From positions 22,855,501 through 22,919,500 of the forward strand of contig NC_079881.1 of assembly GCF_029227915.1 (NCBI RefSeq): a stretch of DNA of 64,000 bases, given 5' to 3'. A program made the position numbers and the translations under genes. Origin of the DNA: Hydractinia symbiolongicarpus. Lineage: Eukaryota > Cnidaria > Hydrozoa > Anthoathecata > Hydractiniidae. Positions 51,545 to 63,079 of this stretch are shown piece after piece. The notes below the pieces were generated by a model, which worked only from the letters and a program-made list of their open reading frames with translations, was not told the DNA's origin and searched no databases. Positions within the stretch are counted from its first letter, which is position 1. The number at the start of each line of letters is the position of its first letter.

Positions 51545-53210
51545 TTCTTAATTTGACATGATTGTGGGAACTCAGCGGTTGCACAGGACCCTGTGGTAGC
51601 GATTCAATTAAAAATTTAGATAAATAAGTCATTTTTACTTTGGGACCAATCCTAGCCGTTAGCGCGCGCTGAAGATATAGAGAAAGTTTCAAAAACTCCA
51701 TTTCATTGACTTTCTAACGGTATCAATCCGTTTCAGTTACAACAGTTGCGTCACATATTCGTACCAGCATGTATTTAGCGATATTTATCTCATATTACTA
51801 GGTTGCATCGCTTTTACCAGTGAAACGATTGACTGTGGGACTTAATTGAACTGATTTTGAACTTTGACCTTCTAAATGTGATAAATGAGCCATTTTGACT
51901 ACAAGAAAATAACATTCTTTTTAATTTGACATGATTGTGGGAACTCAGCGAATACACTGGACCCTGTCGTAGCGCTTCATTTAACAATTTAGATAAATAA
52001 GTCATTTCTACTTTGGGACCAATCCTAGCCGTGAGCGCGCGGTGAAGATATAGAGACAGTTTCAAAATCTCCATTTCATTGACTTTCTAACGGTGTCAGT
52101 CCGTTTGAGTTACAACGGTTGCATCACACATTCGTACCAACATGTATTTAGTGATTTTTTTCCGATATTACTAAGTTGTATCGTTTTCAGCAGTGAATCG
52201 ATTGACTGTGGGACAAAATTGAACTGATTTTGGACTTTGACCTTATAAGTGTGATAAATGAGACATTTTGACTACAAGAAGTAACATTCTTCTTAATTTG
52301 ACATGATTGCTGGAACTCAGTGATTACAATGGGCGCTGTGGTAGCGCTTTATTTAAAAATTAAGATAAATAAGTCATTTTATACTGTGGGACCAATCCTA
52401 GCCGTTATCGCGCGCTGAAGAAATAGAGACAGTTTCAAAAACTACATTTCATTGAATTTCTAACGGTGTCAATCCGTTTGAGTTACAACGGTTGCGTCAC
52501 ATATTCGTACCAACATGTATTTAGTGATTTTTTCCAATATTACTAAGTTGTATTGATTTCAACAGTGAAACGATTGACTGTGGGAATTAATTGAACTGAT
52601 TCTGGACTGTGACTTTATGAATGTGATAAATGAGCCAAGTGGTCTCCAAAGAATAACTTTCTTCTTAATTTGACGTGAGTGCTGGAATTCAGCGATTACA
52701 TTAGGCTCTGTTGTAGCGCTTTATTTAAAAACTTAGATAAATAAGTCGCGCAGAATAAATAAGAACAGTTTCAAAGACTACATTTCATTGACTTTTTAGC
52801 GTTATAAATCCGTTTGAGTTACAACGGTTGCGTCACATATTCGTACCAACATGTATTTAGCGATAGTATTCGGATATTACTAGGTTGCATCGCTTTTAAC
52901 AGTGAAACGTTTGACTGGGGGATTTAATTGAACTGCTCTTGGACTTTGACCTTATAAAGGTGATGAATGAGCCAGTTTGACGACAAGAAATAACAGTCTT
53001 CTTAATTTGACATCATTGCTGGAACTCAGCGATTAGACTGGGCGCTGTGGTAGCGCTTTGTTAAAAAAATTAAGATAAATAAGTCATTCTTTACTGTGGG
53101 ACCAGTCCTAGCCGTTAGTTCGCGCTGATGAAATAGAGACAGTTGCAAAAACTGCATTTCATTGACTTTCTAACGGTGTCAATCCGTTTGAGTTACAAGG
53201 GTTGCGTCAC
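51545..53210. repeat. P-Q-R-S-R module, copy 5
   Basis: Landmarks 51591 P, 51964 Q, 52336 R, 52708 S, 53045 R. Offset 1828 bp from copy 4, a pure five-monomer unit. The left edge is a hybrid near 51,530-51,560: GACTACAAGAGATAACATTC from a linker-type R monomer is followed by GATTGTGGGAACTCAGCGG of the P monomer. Confidence 0.84.
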
Positions 53211-56200
53211 ACATTCGTACCAACATGTACTTAGTGATTATTTTCGGCTATTCCTTAGTTGTATCGCTTTCAACAGTGAAACGATTGACTGTGGGACTTA
53301 ATTGAACTGATTTTGGCCTTTGACCTTATAAATGTGATAAATGAGTCATTTTGACTACAAGAGATAACATTCTTCTTAATTTGACATGATTGCTGGAACT
53401 CAGCGATTACACTGGGCGCTGTGGTAACGCTTTATTTAAAAATTAAGATAAGTAAGTCATTTTTTACTGTGAGACCAATCCTAGCCGTTATCGCGAGGTG
53501 AAGAATTAGAGACAGTTTCAAAAATTACATTTCATTGATTTTCAAAGGGGTTCAATCTGTTTGAGTTACAACGGTTGCGTCACATATTCGTACCAGCATG
53601 TATTTAGTGATTTTCTTCCGATATTACTAAGTTGCATCGCTTTTAACAGTGAAACGATTGACTGTGGGACTTAATTGAACTGATTTTGGACTTTGACCTT
53701 ATAAATGTTATAAGTGAGACAATTGGACTCCAACAAATAACATTCTTCTTAATTTGACATGATTGTGGGAACTTAGCTGTTGCACAGGACCCTGTTGTAG
53801 CGATTCATTTAAAAATTTAGATAAGTAAGTCATTTTTACTGTGGGACCAGTCCTAGCCGTTAGCGCGCGCTGAAGATTTAGAGACAGTTTCAAAAACTCC
53901 ATTTCATTGACTTTCTAACGGTGTCAATCCGTTTGAGTTACAAGGGTTGCGTCACACATTCGTACCAACATGTACTTAGTGATTATTTTCGGCTATTCCT
54001 TAGTTGTATCGCTTTCAACAGTGAAACGATTGACTGTGGGACTTAATTGAACTGATTTTGAACTTTGACCTTCTAAATGTGATAAATGAGCCATTTTGAC
54101 GACAAGAAATAACATTCTTCTTAATTTGACATGAATGTGGGAACTCAGTGGTTGCACAGGACCCTGTGGTAGCGGTTCAATTAAAAATTTAGATAAATAA
54201 GTCATTTTTACTTTGGGACCAATCCTAGCCGTTAGGGCGCGCTGAAGATATAGAGACAGTTTCAAAAACTCCATTTCATTGACTTTCTAACGGTATTAAT
54301 CCGCTTCAGTTACAACAGTTGCGTCACATATTCGTACCAGCATGTATTTAGCGATATTTATCTCATATTACTAGGTTGCATCGGTTTTACCAGTGAAACG
54401 ATTCACTGTGGGACTTAATTAAACTGATTTTGGACTGTGACCTTATAAATTTTATAAGTGAGACAATTGGACTCCAAGAAATAACATTCTTTTTAATTTG
54501 ACATGATTGTGGGAACTCAGCGAATACACTGGACCCTGTGGTAGCGCATCATTTAACAATTTAGATAAATAAGTCATTTCTACTTTGGGACCAATCCTAG
54601 CCGTTAGCGCGCGGTGAAGATATAGAGACAGTTTCAAAATCTCCATTTCATTGACTTTCTAACGGTGTCAATCCGTTTGAGTTACAACGGTTGCATCACA
54701 CATTCGTACCAACATGTATTTAGTGATTTTTTTCCGATATTACTAAGTTGTATCGCTTTCAGCAGTGAATCGATTGACTGTGGGACTTAATTGAACTGAT
54801 TTTGGACTTTGACCTTATAAGTGTGATAAATGAGACATTTTGACTACAAAAAGTAACATTCTTCTTAATTTGACATGATTGCTGGAACTCAGTGATTACA
54901 CTGGGCGCTGTGGTAGCGCTTTATTTAAAAATTAGGATAAATAAGTTATTTTTTACTGTGGGACCAATCCTAGCAGTTATCGCGCGCTGAAGAAATAGAG
55001 ACAGTTTCAAAAACTACATTTCATTAACTTTCTGACGGTGTCAATCCGTTTGAGGTACAACGGTTGCGTCACATATTCGTACCAACATGTATTTAATGAT
55101 TTTCTTCCGATATTACTAAGTTGATTGCTTTTAACAGTGAAGCGATTGACTGTGGGAATTAATTGAACTGATTTTGGACTGTGACCTAATAAATGTGATA
55201 AATGAGCCGATTGGACTCCAAGAAATAACATTCTTCTTAACTTGACATGATTGTGGGAACTCAGCTGTTGCACAGGACCCTGTGGTAGCGATTCATTTGA
55301 AAATTTAGATAAATAAGTCATTTTTACTGTGGGACCAGTCCTAGCCGTTACGCGCGCTGTAGACATAGAGACAGTTTCAAAAACTCCATTTCAATGACTT
55401 TCTAACGGTGTCAATCCGTTTGAATTACAACGGTTGCGTCACACATTCGTATCAACATGTATTTAGTGATTATTTTTGGATACTCCTAAATTGTATCACT
55501 TTGAACAGTGAAACGATTGACTGTGGGACTTAATTGAACTGATTTTGGACTTTGACCTTATAAATGTGATAAATGAGTCATTTTGACTTCAAGAAATAAC
55601 ATTCTTCTTAATTTGACATGATTACTGGAACTCAGCGATTACACTGGGCGCTGTGGTAACGCTTTATTTAAAAATTAAGATAAATAAGTCATTTTTTACT
55701 GTGGGACCAATCCTAGCCCTTATCGCGAGCTGAAGAAGTAGAGACAGTTTTAAAAACTACATTTCATTGATTTTGAAACGGGGTCAATCCGTTTGAGTTA
55801 CAACGGTTGCGTCACATCTTCGTACCAACATGTATTTAGTGATTTTCTTCCGATATTACTAAGTTGCATCGCTTTTAACAGTGAAACGATTGACTGTGGG
55901 ACTTAAGTAAACTGATTTTGGACCTTGACCTTATAAATGTTATAAGTGAGACAATTGGACTCCAAGAAATAACATTCTTCTTAATTTGACATGATTGTGG
56001 GAACTCAGCTGTTGTACAGGACCCGGTGGTAGCGATTCATATAAAAATTTAGATAAATAAGTCATTTTTACTGTTGGACCAATCCTAGCCGTTAGCGCGC
56101 GCTGTAGACATAGAGACAGTTTCAAAAACTCCATTTCATTGACTTTCTAACGGTGTCAATTCGTTTGAGCTACAACGGTTTCGTCACACATTCGTACGAA

Positions 56201-57079
56201 CATGTATTTAGTGATTTTTTTCGGACATTCCTAAGTTGTATTGCTTTGAACAGTGAAACGATTGACTGTGGGACTTAATTGCACTGATTTTGGACTTTGA
56301 CCTTATAAATGTGATAAATGAGTCATTTTGACTCCAAGAAAATAACATTCTTTTTAATTTGACATGATTGTGGGAACTCAGCGAATACACTGGACCCTGT
56401 CGTAGCGCTTCATTTAACAATTTAGATAAATAAGTCATTTCTACTTTGGGACCAATCCTAGCCGTGAGCGCGCGGTGAAGATATAGAGACAGTTTCAAAA
56501 TCTCCATTTCATTGACTTTCTAACGGTGTCAGTCCGTTTGAGTTACAACGGTTGCATCACACATTCGTACCAACATGTATTTAGTGATTTTTTTCCGATA
56601 TTACTAAGTTGTATCGCTTTCAGCAGTGAATCGATTGACTGTGGGACAAAATTGAACTGATTTTGGACTTTGACCTTATAAATGTTATAAGTGAGACAAT
56701 TGGACTCCAAGAAATAACATTCTTCTTAATTTGACATGATTGTGGGAACTCAGCTGTTGTACAGGACCCGGTGGTAGCGATTCATATAAAAATTTAGATA
56801 AATAAGTCATTTTTACTGTTGGACCAATCCTAGCCGTTAGCGCGCGCTGTAGACATAGAGACAGTTTCAAAAACTCCATTTCATTGACTTTCTAACGGTG
56901 TCAATTCGTTTGAGCTACAACGGTTTCGTCACACATTCGTACGAACATGTATTTAGTGATTTTTTTCGGACATTCCTAAGTTGTATTGCTTTGAACAGTG
57001 AAACGATTGACTGTGGGACTTAATTGCACTGATTTTGGACTTTGACCTTATAAATGTGATAAATGAGTCATTTTGACTC
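51902..57079. repeat. HOR-3 copy A, 14-mer of 5178 bp
   Basis: Landmarks 51964 Q, 52336 R, 52708 S, 53045 R, 53419 R, 53792 P, 54164 P, 54536 Q, 54908 R, 55280 P, 55651 R, 56024 P, 56397 Q, 56769 P. Those through 56024 recur at exactly +5178. It contains module copy 5, the linker at 53,210-54,700, a diverged R-P-R stretch and a 745-bp P-Q dimer. The few differences I saw from copy B are GTATCGTTTTCAGCAG, GCGATTAGACTGG and TCAATCTGTTTGAG. Confidence 0.86.
53210..54700. repeat. R-P-P-Q linker block, copy 2
   Basis: Landmarks 53419 R, 53792 P, 54164 P, 54536 Q. Same markers as 43,990-45,480. It carries CCTGTTGTAGCGATTC, ACATGAATGTGGGAAC and GTAGCGCATCATTTAAC, which are shared with the third copy but not the first. 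Confidence 0.84.
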
Positions 57080-57429
57080 CAAGAAAATAACATTCTTTTT
57101 AATTTGACATGATTGTGGGAACTCAGCGAATACACTGGACCCTGTCGTAGCGCTTCATTTAACAATTTAGATAAATAAGTCATTTCTACTTTGGGACCAA
57201 TCCTAGCCGTGAGCGCGCGGTGAAGATATAGAGACAGTTTCAAAATCTCCATTTCATTGACTTTCTAACGGTGTCAGTCCGTTTGAGTTACAACGGTTGC
57301 ATCACACATTCGTACCAACATGTATTTAGTGATTTTTTTCCGATATTACTAAGTTGTATCGCTTTCAGCAGTGAATCGATTGACTGTGGGACAAAATTGA
57401 ACTGATTTTGGACTTTGACCTTATAAGTG
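55940..57429. repeat. 745-bp P-Q dimer, two tandem copies with chimeric joins
   Basis: The pair 55,940-56,684 and 56,685-57,429 match at 745 bp. Each combines the end of a P monomer (GTTGTACAGGACCCGGTGG, GTACGAACATG) with the start of module Q sequence. The join is at GACTCCAAG followed by AAAATAACATTC near 56,335 and again near 57,080. At the second exit, TATAAGTGTGATAAATG resumes module sequence. Confidence 0.84.
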
Positions 57430-60400
57430 TGATAAATGAGACATTTTGACTACAAGAAGTAACATTCTTCTTAATTTGACATGATTGCTGGAACTCAGTG
57501 ATTACAATGGGCGCTGTGGTAGCGCTTTATTTAAAAATTAAGATAAATAAGTCATTTTATACTGTGGGACCAATCCTAGCCGTTATCGCGCGCTGAAGAA
57601 ATAGAGACAGTTTCAAAAACTACATTTCATTGAATTTCTAACGGTGTCAATCCGTTTGAGTTACAACGGTTGCGTCACATATTCGTACCAACATGTATTT
57701 AGTGATTTTTTCCAATATTACTAAGTTGTATTGATTTCAACAGTGAAACGATTGACTGTGGGAATTAATTGAACTGATTCTGGACTGTGACTTTATGAAT
57801 GTGATAAATGAGCCAAGTGGTCTCCAAAGAATAACTTTCTTCTTAATTTGACGTGAGTGCTGGAATTCAGCGATTACATTAGGCTCTGTTGTAGCGCTTT
57901 ATTTAAAAACTTAGATAAATAAGTCGCGCAGAATAAATAAGAACAGTTTCAAAGACTACATTTCATTGACTTTTTAGCGTTATAAATCCGTTTGAGTTAC
58001 AACGGTTGCGTCACATATTCGTACCAACATGTATTTAGCGATAGTATTCGGATATTACTAGGTTGCATCGCTTTTAACAGTGAAACGTTTGACTGGGGGA
58101 TTTAATTGAACTGCTCTTGGACTTTGACCTTATAAAGGTGATGAATGAGCCAGTTTGACGACAAGAAATAACAGTCTTCTTAATTTGACATCATTGCTGG
58201 AACTCAGCGATTACACTGGGCGCTGTGGTAGCGCTTTGTTAAAAAAATTAAGATAAATAAGTCATTCTTTACTGTGGGACCAGTCCTAGCCGTTAGTTCG
58301 CGCTGATGAAATAGAGACAGTTGCAAAAACTGCATTTCATTGACTTTCTAACGGTGTCAATCCGTTTGAGTTACAAGGGTTGCGTCACACATTCGTACCA
58401 ACATGTACTTAGTGATTATTTTCGGCTATTCCTTAGTTGTATCGCTTTCAACAGTGAAACGATTGACTGTGGGACTTAATTGAACTGATTTTGGCCTTTG
58501 ACCTTATAAATGTGATAAATGAGTCATTTTGACTACAAGAGATAACATTCTTCTTAATTTGACATGATTGCTGGAACTCAGCGATTACACTGGGCGCTGT
58601 GGTAACGCTTTATTTAAAAATTAAGATAAGTAAGTCATTTTTTACTGTGAGACCAATCCTAGCCGTTATCGCGAGGTGAAGAATTAGAGACAGTTTCAAA
58701 AATTACATTTCATTGATTTTCAAAGGGGTTCAATCCGTTTGAGTTACAACGGTTGCGTCACATATTCGTACCAGCATGTATTTAGTGATTTTCTTCCGAT
58801 ATTACTAAGTTGCATCGCTTTTAACAGTGAAACGATTGACTGTGGGACTTAATTGAACTGATTTTGGACTTTGACCTTATAAATGTTATAAGTGAGACAA
58901 TTGGACTCCAACAAATAACATTCTTCTTAATTTGACATGATTGTGGGAACTTAGCTGTTGCACAGGACCCTGTTGTAGCGATTCATTTAAAAATTTAGAT
59001 AAGTAAGTCATTTTTACTGTGGGACCAGTCCTAGCCGTTAGCGCGCGCTGAAGATTTAGAGACAGTTTCAAAAACTCCATTTCATTGACTTTCTAACGGT
59101 GTCAATCCGTTTGAGTTACAAGGGTTGCGTCACACATTCGTACCAACATGTACTTAGTGATTATTTTCGGCTATTCCTTAGTTGTATCGCTTTCAACAGT
59201 GAAACGATTGACTGTGGGACTTAATTGAACTGATTTTGAACTTTGACCTTCTAAATGTGATAAATGAGCCATTTTGACGACAAGAAATAACATTCTTCTT
59301 AATTTGACATGAATGTGGGAACTCAGTGGTTGCACAGGACCCTGTGGTAGCGGTTCAATTAAAAATTTAGATAAATAAGTCATTTTTACTTTGGGACCAA
59401 TCCTAGCCGTTAGGGCGCGCTGAAGATATAGAGACAGTTTCAAAAACTCCATTTCATTGACTTTCTAACGGTATTAATCCGCTTCAGTTACAACAGTTGC
59501 GTCACATATTCGTACCAGCATGTATTTAGCGATATTTATCTCATATTACTAGGTTGCATCGGTTTTACCAGTGAAACGATTCACTGTGGGACTTAATTAA
59601 ACTGATTTTGGACTGTGACCTTATAAATTTTATAAGTGAGACAATTGGACTCCAAGAAATAACATTCTTTTTAATTTGACATGATTGTGGGAACTCAGCG
59701 AATACACTGGACCCTGTGGTAGCGCATCATTTAACAATTTAGATAAATAAGTCATTTCTACTTTGGGACCAATCCTAGCCGTTAGCGCGCGGTGAAGATA
59801 TAGAGACAGTTTCAAAATCTCCATTTCATTGACTTTCTAACGGTGTCAATCCGTTTGAGTTACAACGGTTGCATCACACATTCGTACCAACATGTATTTA
59901 GTGATTTTTTTCCGATATTACTAAGTTGTATCGCTTTCAGCAGTGAATCGATTGACTGTGGGACTTAATTGAACTGATTTTGGACTTTGACCTTATAAGT
60001 GTGATAAATGAGACATTTTGACTACAAAAAGTAACATTCTTCTTAATTTGACATGATTGCTGGAACTCAGTGATTACACTGGGCGCTGTGGTAGCGCTTT
60101 ATTTAAAAATTAGGATAAATAAGTTATTTTTTACTGTGGGACCAATCCTAGCAGTTATCGCGCGCTGAAGAAATAGAGACAGTTTCAAAAACTACATTTC
60201 ATTAACTTTCTGACGGTGTCAATCCGTTTGAGGTACAACGGTTGCGTCACATATTCGTACCAACATGTATTTAATGATTTTCTTCCGATATTACTAAGTT
60301 GATTGCTTTTAACAGTGAAGCGATTGACTGTGGGAATTAATTGAACTGATTTTGGACTGTGACCTAATAAATGTGATAAATGAGCCGATTGGACTCCAAG

Positions 60401-61513
60401 AAATAACATTCTTCTTAACTTGACATGATTGTGGGAACTCAGCTGTTGCACAGGACCCTGTGGTAGCGATTCATTTGAAAATTTAGATAAATAAGTCATT
60501 TTTACTGTGGGACCAGTCCTAGCCGTTACGCGCGCTGTAGACATAGAGACAGTTTCAAAAACTCCATTTCAATGACTTTCTAACGGTGTCAATCCGTTTG
60601 AATTACAACGGTTGCGTCACACATTCGTATCAACATGTATTTAGTGATTATTTTTGGATACTCCTAAATTGTATCACTTTGAACAGTGAAACGATTGACT
60701 GTGGGACTTAATTGAACTGATTTTGGACTTTGACCTTATAAATGTGATAAATGAGTCATTTTGACTTCAAGAAATAACATTCTTCTTAATTTGACATGAT
60801 TACTGGAACTCAGCGATTACACTGGGCGCTGTGGTAACGCTTTATTTAAAAATTAAGATAAATAAGTCATTTTTTACTGTGGGACCAATCCTAGCCCTTA
60901 TCGCGAGCTGAAGAAGTAGAGACAGTTTTAAAAACTACATTTCATTGATTTTGAAACGGGGTCAATCCGTTTGAGTTACAACGGTTGCGTCACATCTTCG
61001 TACCAACATGTATTTAGTGATTTTCTTCCGATATTACTAAGTTGCATCGCTTTTAACAGTGAAACGATTGACTGTGGGACTTAAGTAAACTGATTTTGGA
61101 CCTTGACCTTATAAATGTTATAAGTGAGACAATTGGACTCCAAGAAATAACATTCTTCTTAATTTGACATGATTGTGGGAACTCAGCTGTTGTACAGGAC
61201 CCGGTGGTAGCGATTCATATAAAAATTTAGATAAATAAGTCATTTTTACTGTTGGACCAATCCTAGCCGTTAGCGCGCGCTGTAGACATAGAGACAGTTT
61301 CAAAAACTCCATTTCATTGACTTTCTAACGGTGTCAATTCGTTTGAGCTACAACGGTTTCGTCACACATTCGTACGAACATGTATTTAGTGATTTTTTTC
61401 GGACATTCCTAAGTTGTATTGCTTTGAACAGTGAAACGATTGACTGTGGGACTTAATTGCACTGATTTTGGACTTTGACCTTATAAATGTGATAAATGAG
61501 TCATTTTGACTCC
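57080..61513. repeat. HOR-3 copy B (and module copy 6), partial second 14-mer
   Basis: Landmarks 57142 Q, 57514 R, 57886 S, 58223 R, 58597 R, 58970 P, 59342 P, 59714 Q, 60086 R, 60458 P, 60829 R, 61202 P. It parallels copy A for about 4.43 kb and leaves it near 61,513, where GACTCCAAG is followed by AAATAACAATCTTC rather than the chimeric AAAATAACATTC. Linker copy 3 lies at about 58,390-59,880. Confidence 0.86.
58390..59880. repeat. R-P-P-Q linker block, copy 3
   Basis: Landmarks 58597 R, 58970 P, 59342 P, 59714 Q. Offset 5178 from copy 2, with almost no differences seen. Confidence 0.84.
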
Positions 61514-63000
61514 AAGAAATAACAATCTTCTTAATTTGACATGATTTTGGGAACTCGGCTGTTGCACAGGACCCTGTGGTAGCGATTCATTTAAAAATTT
61601 AGATAAATAAGTCATTTTTACTGTGGGACCAATCCTAGCCGTTAGCGCGCGCTCTAGACATAGAGACAGTTTCAAAAACTCCATTTCATTGACTTTCTAA
61701 CGATGTCAATCCGTTTGAGATACAAAGGTTGCGTCACACATTCGTACCAACATATATTTAGTGATTTTTTTCGGCTATTCCTTAGTTGTATCGCCCTCAA
61801 CAGTGAAACGATTGACTGTGGGACTTAATTGAACTGATTTTGAACTTTGACCTTCTAAATGTGATAAATGAGCCATTTTTAATTACAAGAAAATAACATT
61901 ATTTTTAATTTGACATGATTGTGGGAACTCAGCGGTTGCACAGGACCCTGTGGTAGCGATTCAATTAAAAATTTAGACAAATAAGTCATTTTTACTTTGG
62001 GACCAATCCTAGCCGTTAGCGCGCGCTGAAGATATAGAGACAGTTTCAAAAACTCCATTTCATTGACTTTCTAACGGTATCAATCCGCTTCAGTTACAAC
62101 AGTTGCGTCACATAATCGTACCAGCATGTATTTAGCGATATTTATCTCATATTACTAGGTTGCATCGCTTTTACCAGTGAATCGATTGACTGTGGGACTT
62201 AATTGAACTGATTTTGAACTTTGACCTTCTAAATGTGATAAATGAGCAATTTTGACTACAAGAAAATAACATTCTTTTTAATTTGACATGATTGTGGGAA
62301 CTCAGCGAATACACTGGACCCTGTGGTAGCGCTTCATTTAACAATTTAGATAAATAAGTCATTTCTACTTAGGGACCAATCCTAGCCGTTAGCGCGCGGT
62401 GAAGATATAGAGACAGTTTCAAAATCTCCATTTCATTGACTTTCTAACGGTGTCAGTCCGTTTGAGTTACAACGGTTGCATCACACATTCGTACCAACAT
62501 GTATTTAGTGATTTTTTTCCGATATTACTAAGTTGTATCGCTTTCAGCAGTGAATCGATTGACTGTGGGACAAAATTGAACTGATTTTGGACTTTGACCT
62601 TATAAGTGTGATAAATGAGACATTTTGACTACAAGAAGTAACATTCTTCTTAATTTGACATGATTGCTGGAACTCAGTGATTACAATGGGCGCTGTGGTA
62701 GCGCTTTATTTAAAAATTAAGATAAATAAGTCATTTTTTACTGTGGGACCAATCCTAGCCGTTATCGCGCGCTGAAGAAATAGAGACAGTTTCAAAAACT
62801 ACATTTCATTAACTTTCTAACGGTGTCAATCCGTTTGAGGTACAACGATTGCGTCACATATTCGTACCAACATGTAATTAATGATTTTCTTCCGATATTA
62901 CTAAGTTGTATTGCTTTTACCAGTGAAGCGATTGACCGTGGGAATTAATTGAAGTGATTTTGGACTGTGACCTTATAAATGTGATAAATGAGCCGATTGG
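61513..63000. repeat. P-Q-R module, copy 7 (incomplete), after an extra P monomer
   Basis: Landmarks 61574 P, 61948 P, 62321 Q, 62693 R. CCCTCAACAG, CCGCTTCAGTTACAACAG and GCTTTCAGCAGTGAATCG mark the module. After the R monomer it does not proceed to the shortened S monomer; instead it enters TACCAGTGAAGCGATTGACC and GAGCCGATTGGTCTCC, a form related to 55,130-55,220. Private changes (CATTTTTAATTACAAG, CATAATCGTACC) are more numerous than in other copies. Confidence 0.78.
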
Positions 63001-63029
63001 TCTCCAAGGAATAACATTCTTTTTTATTT

Positions 63030-63050
63030 GACATGATTGATTCTTTATTT
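63030..63050. other. Deletion of about 33 bp that removes the landmark of one monomer
   Basis: GACATGATTGATTCTTTATTTAAAAA joins the end of one monomer to the TTTATTTAAAAATTAAG of the next, omitting the GGAACTCAGCG to GTAGCGC stretch. Landmarks either side (62693 and 63405) are 712 bp apart, two monomers minus about 33 bp. Seen once. Confidence 0.8.
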
Positions 63051-63079
63051 AAAAATTAAGATAAATAAGTCATTTTTTA

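Noticed and set aside
55007-55366. Longest open frame (119 codons, minus strand), repeated at 60,185-60,544
   Set aside because: It runs across ordinary satellite sequence, is duplicated only because it lies in the 5178-bp repeat, and loses its frame in closely related monomers. No domain, codon pattern or regulatory context is visible.
21240-62362. Dozens of similar minus-strand frames of 61-99 codons sharing a common start region
   Set aside because: They recur because the monomer recurs. Their ends vary with indels, and a 373-bp repeat changes frame from copy to copy, so no long repeat protein can be encoded.
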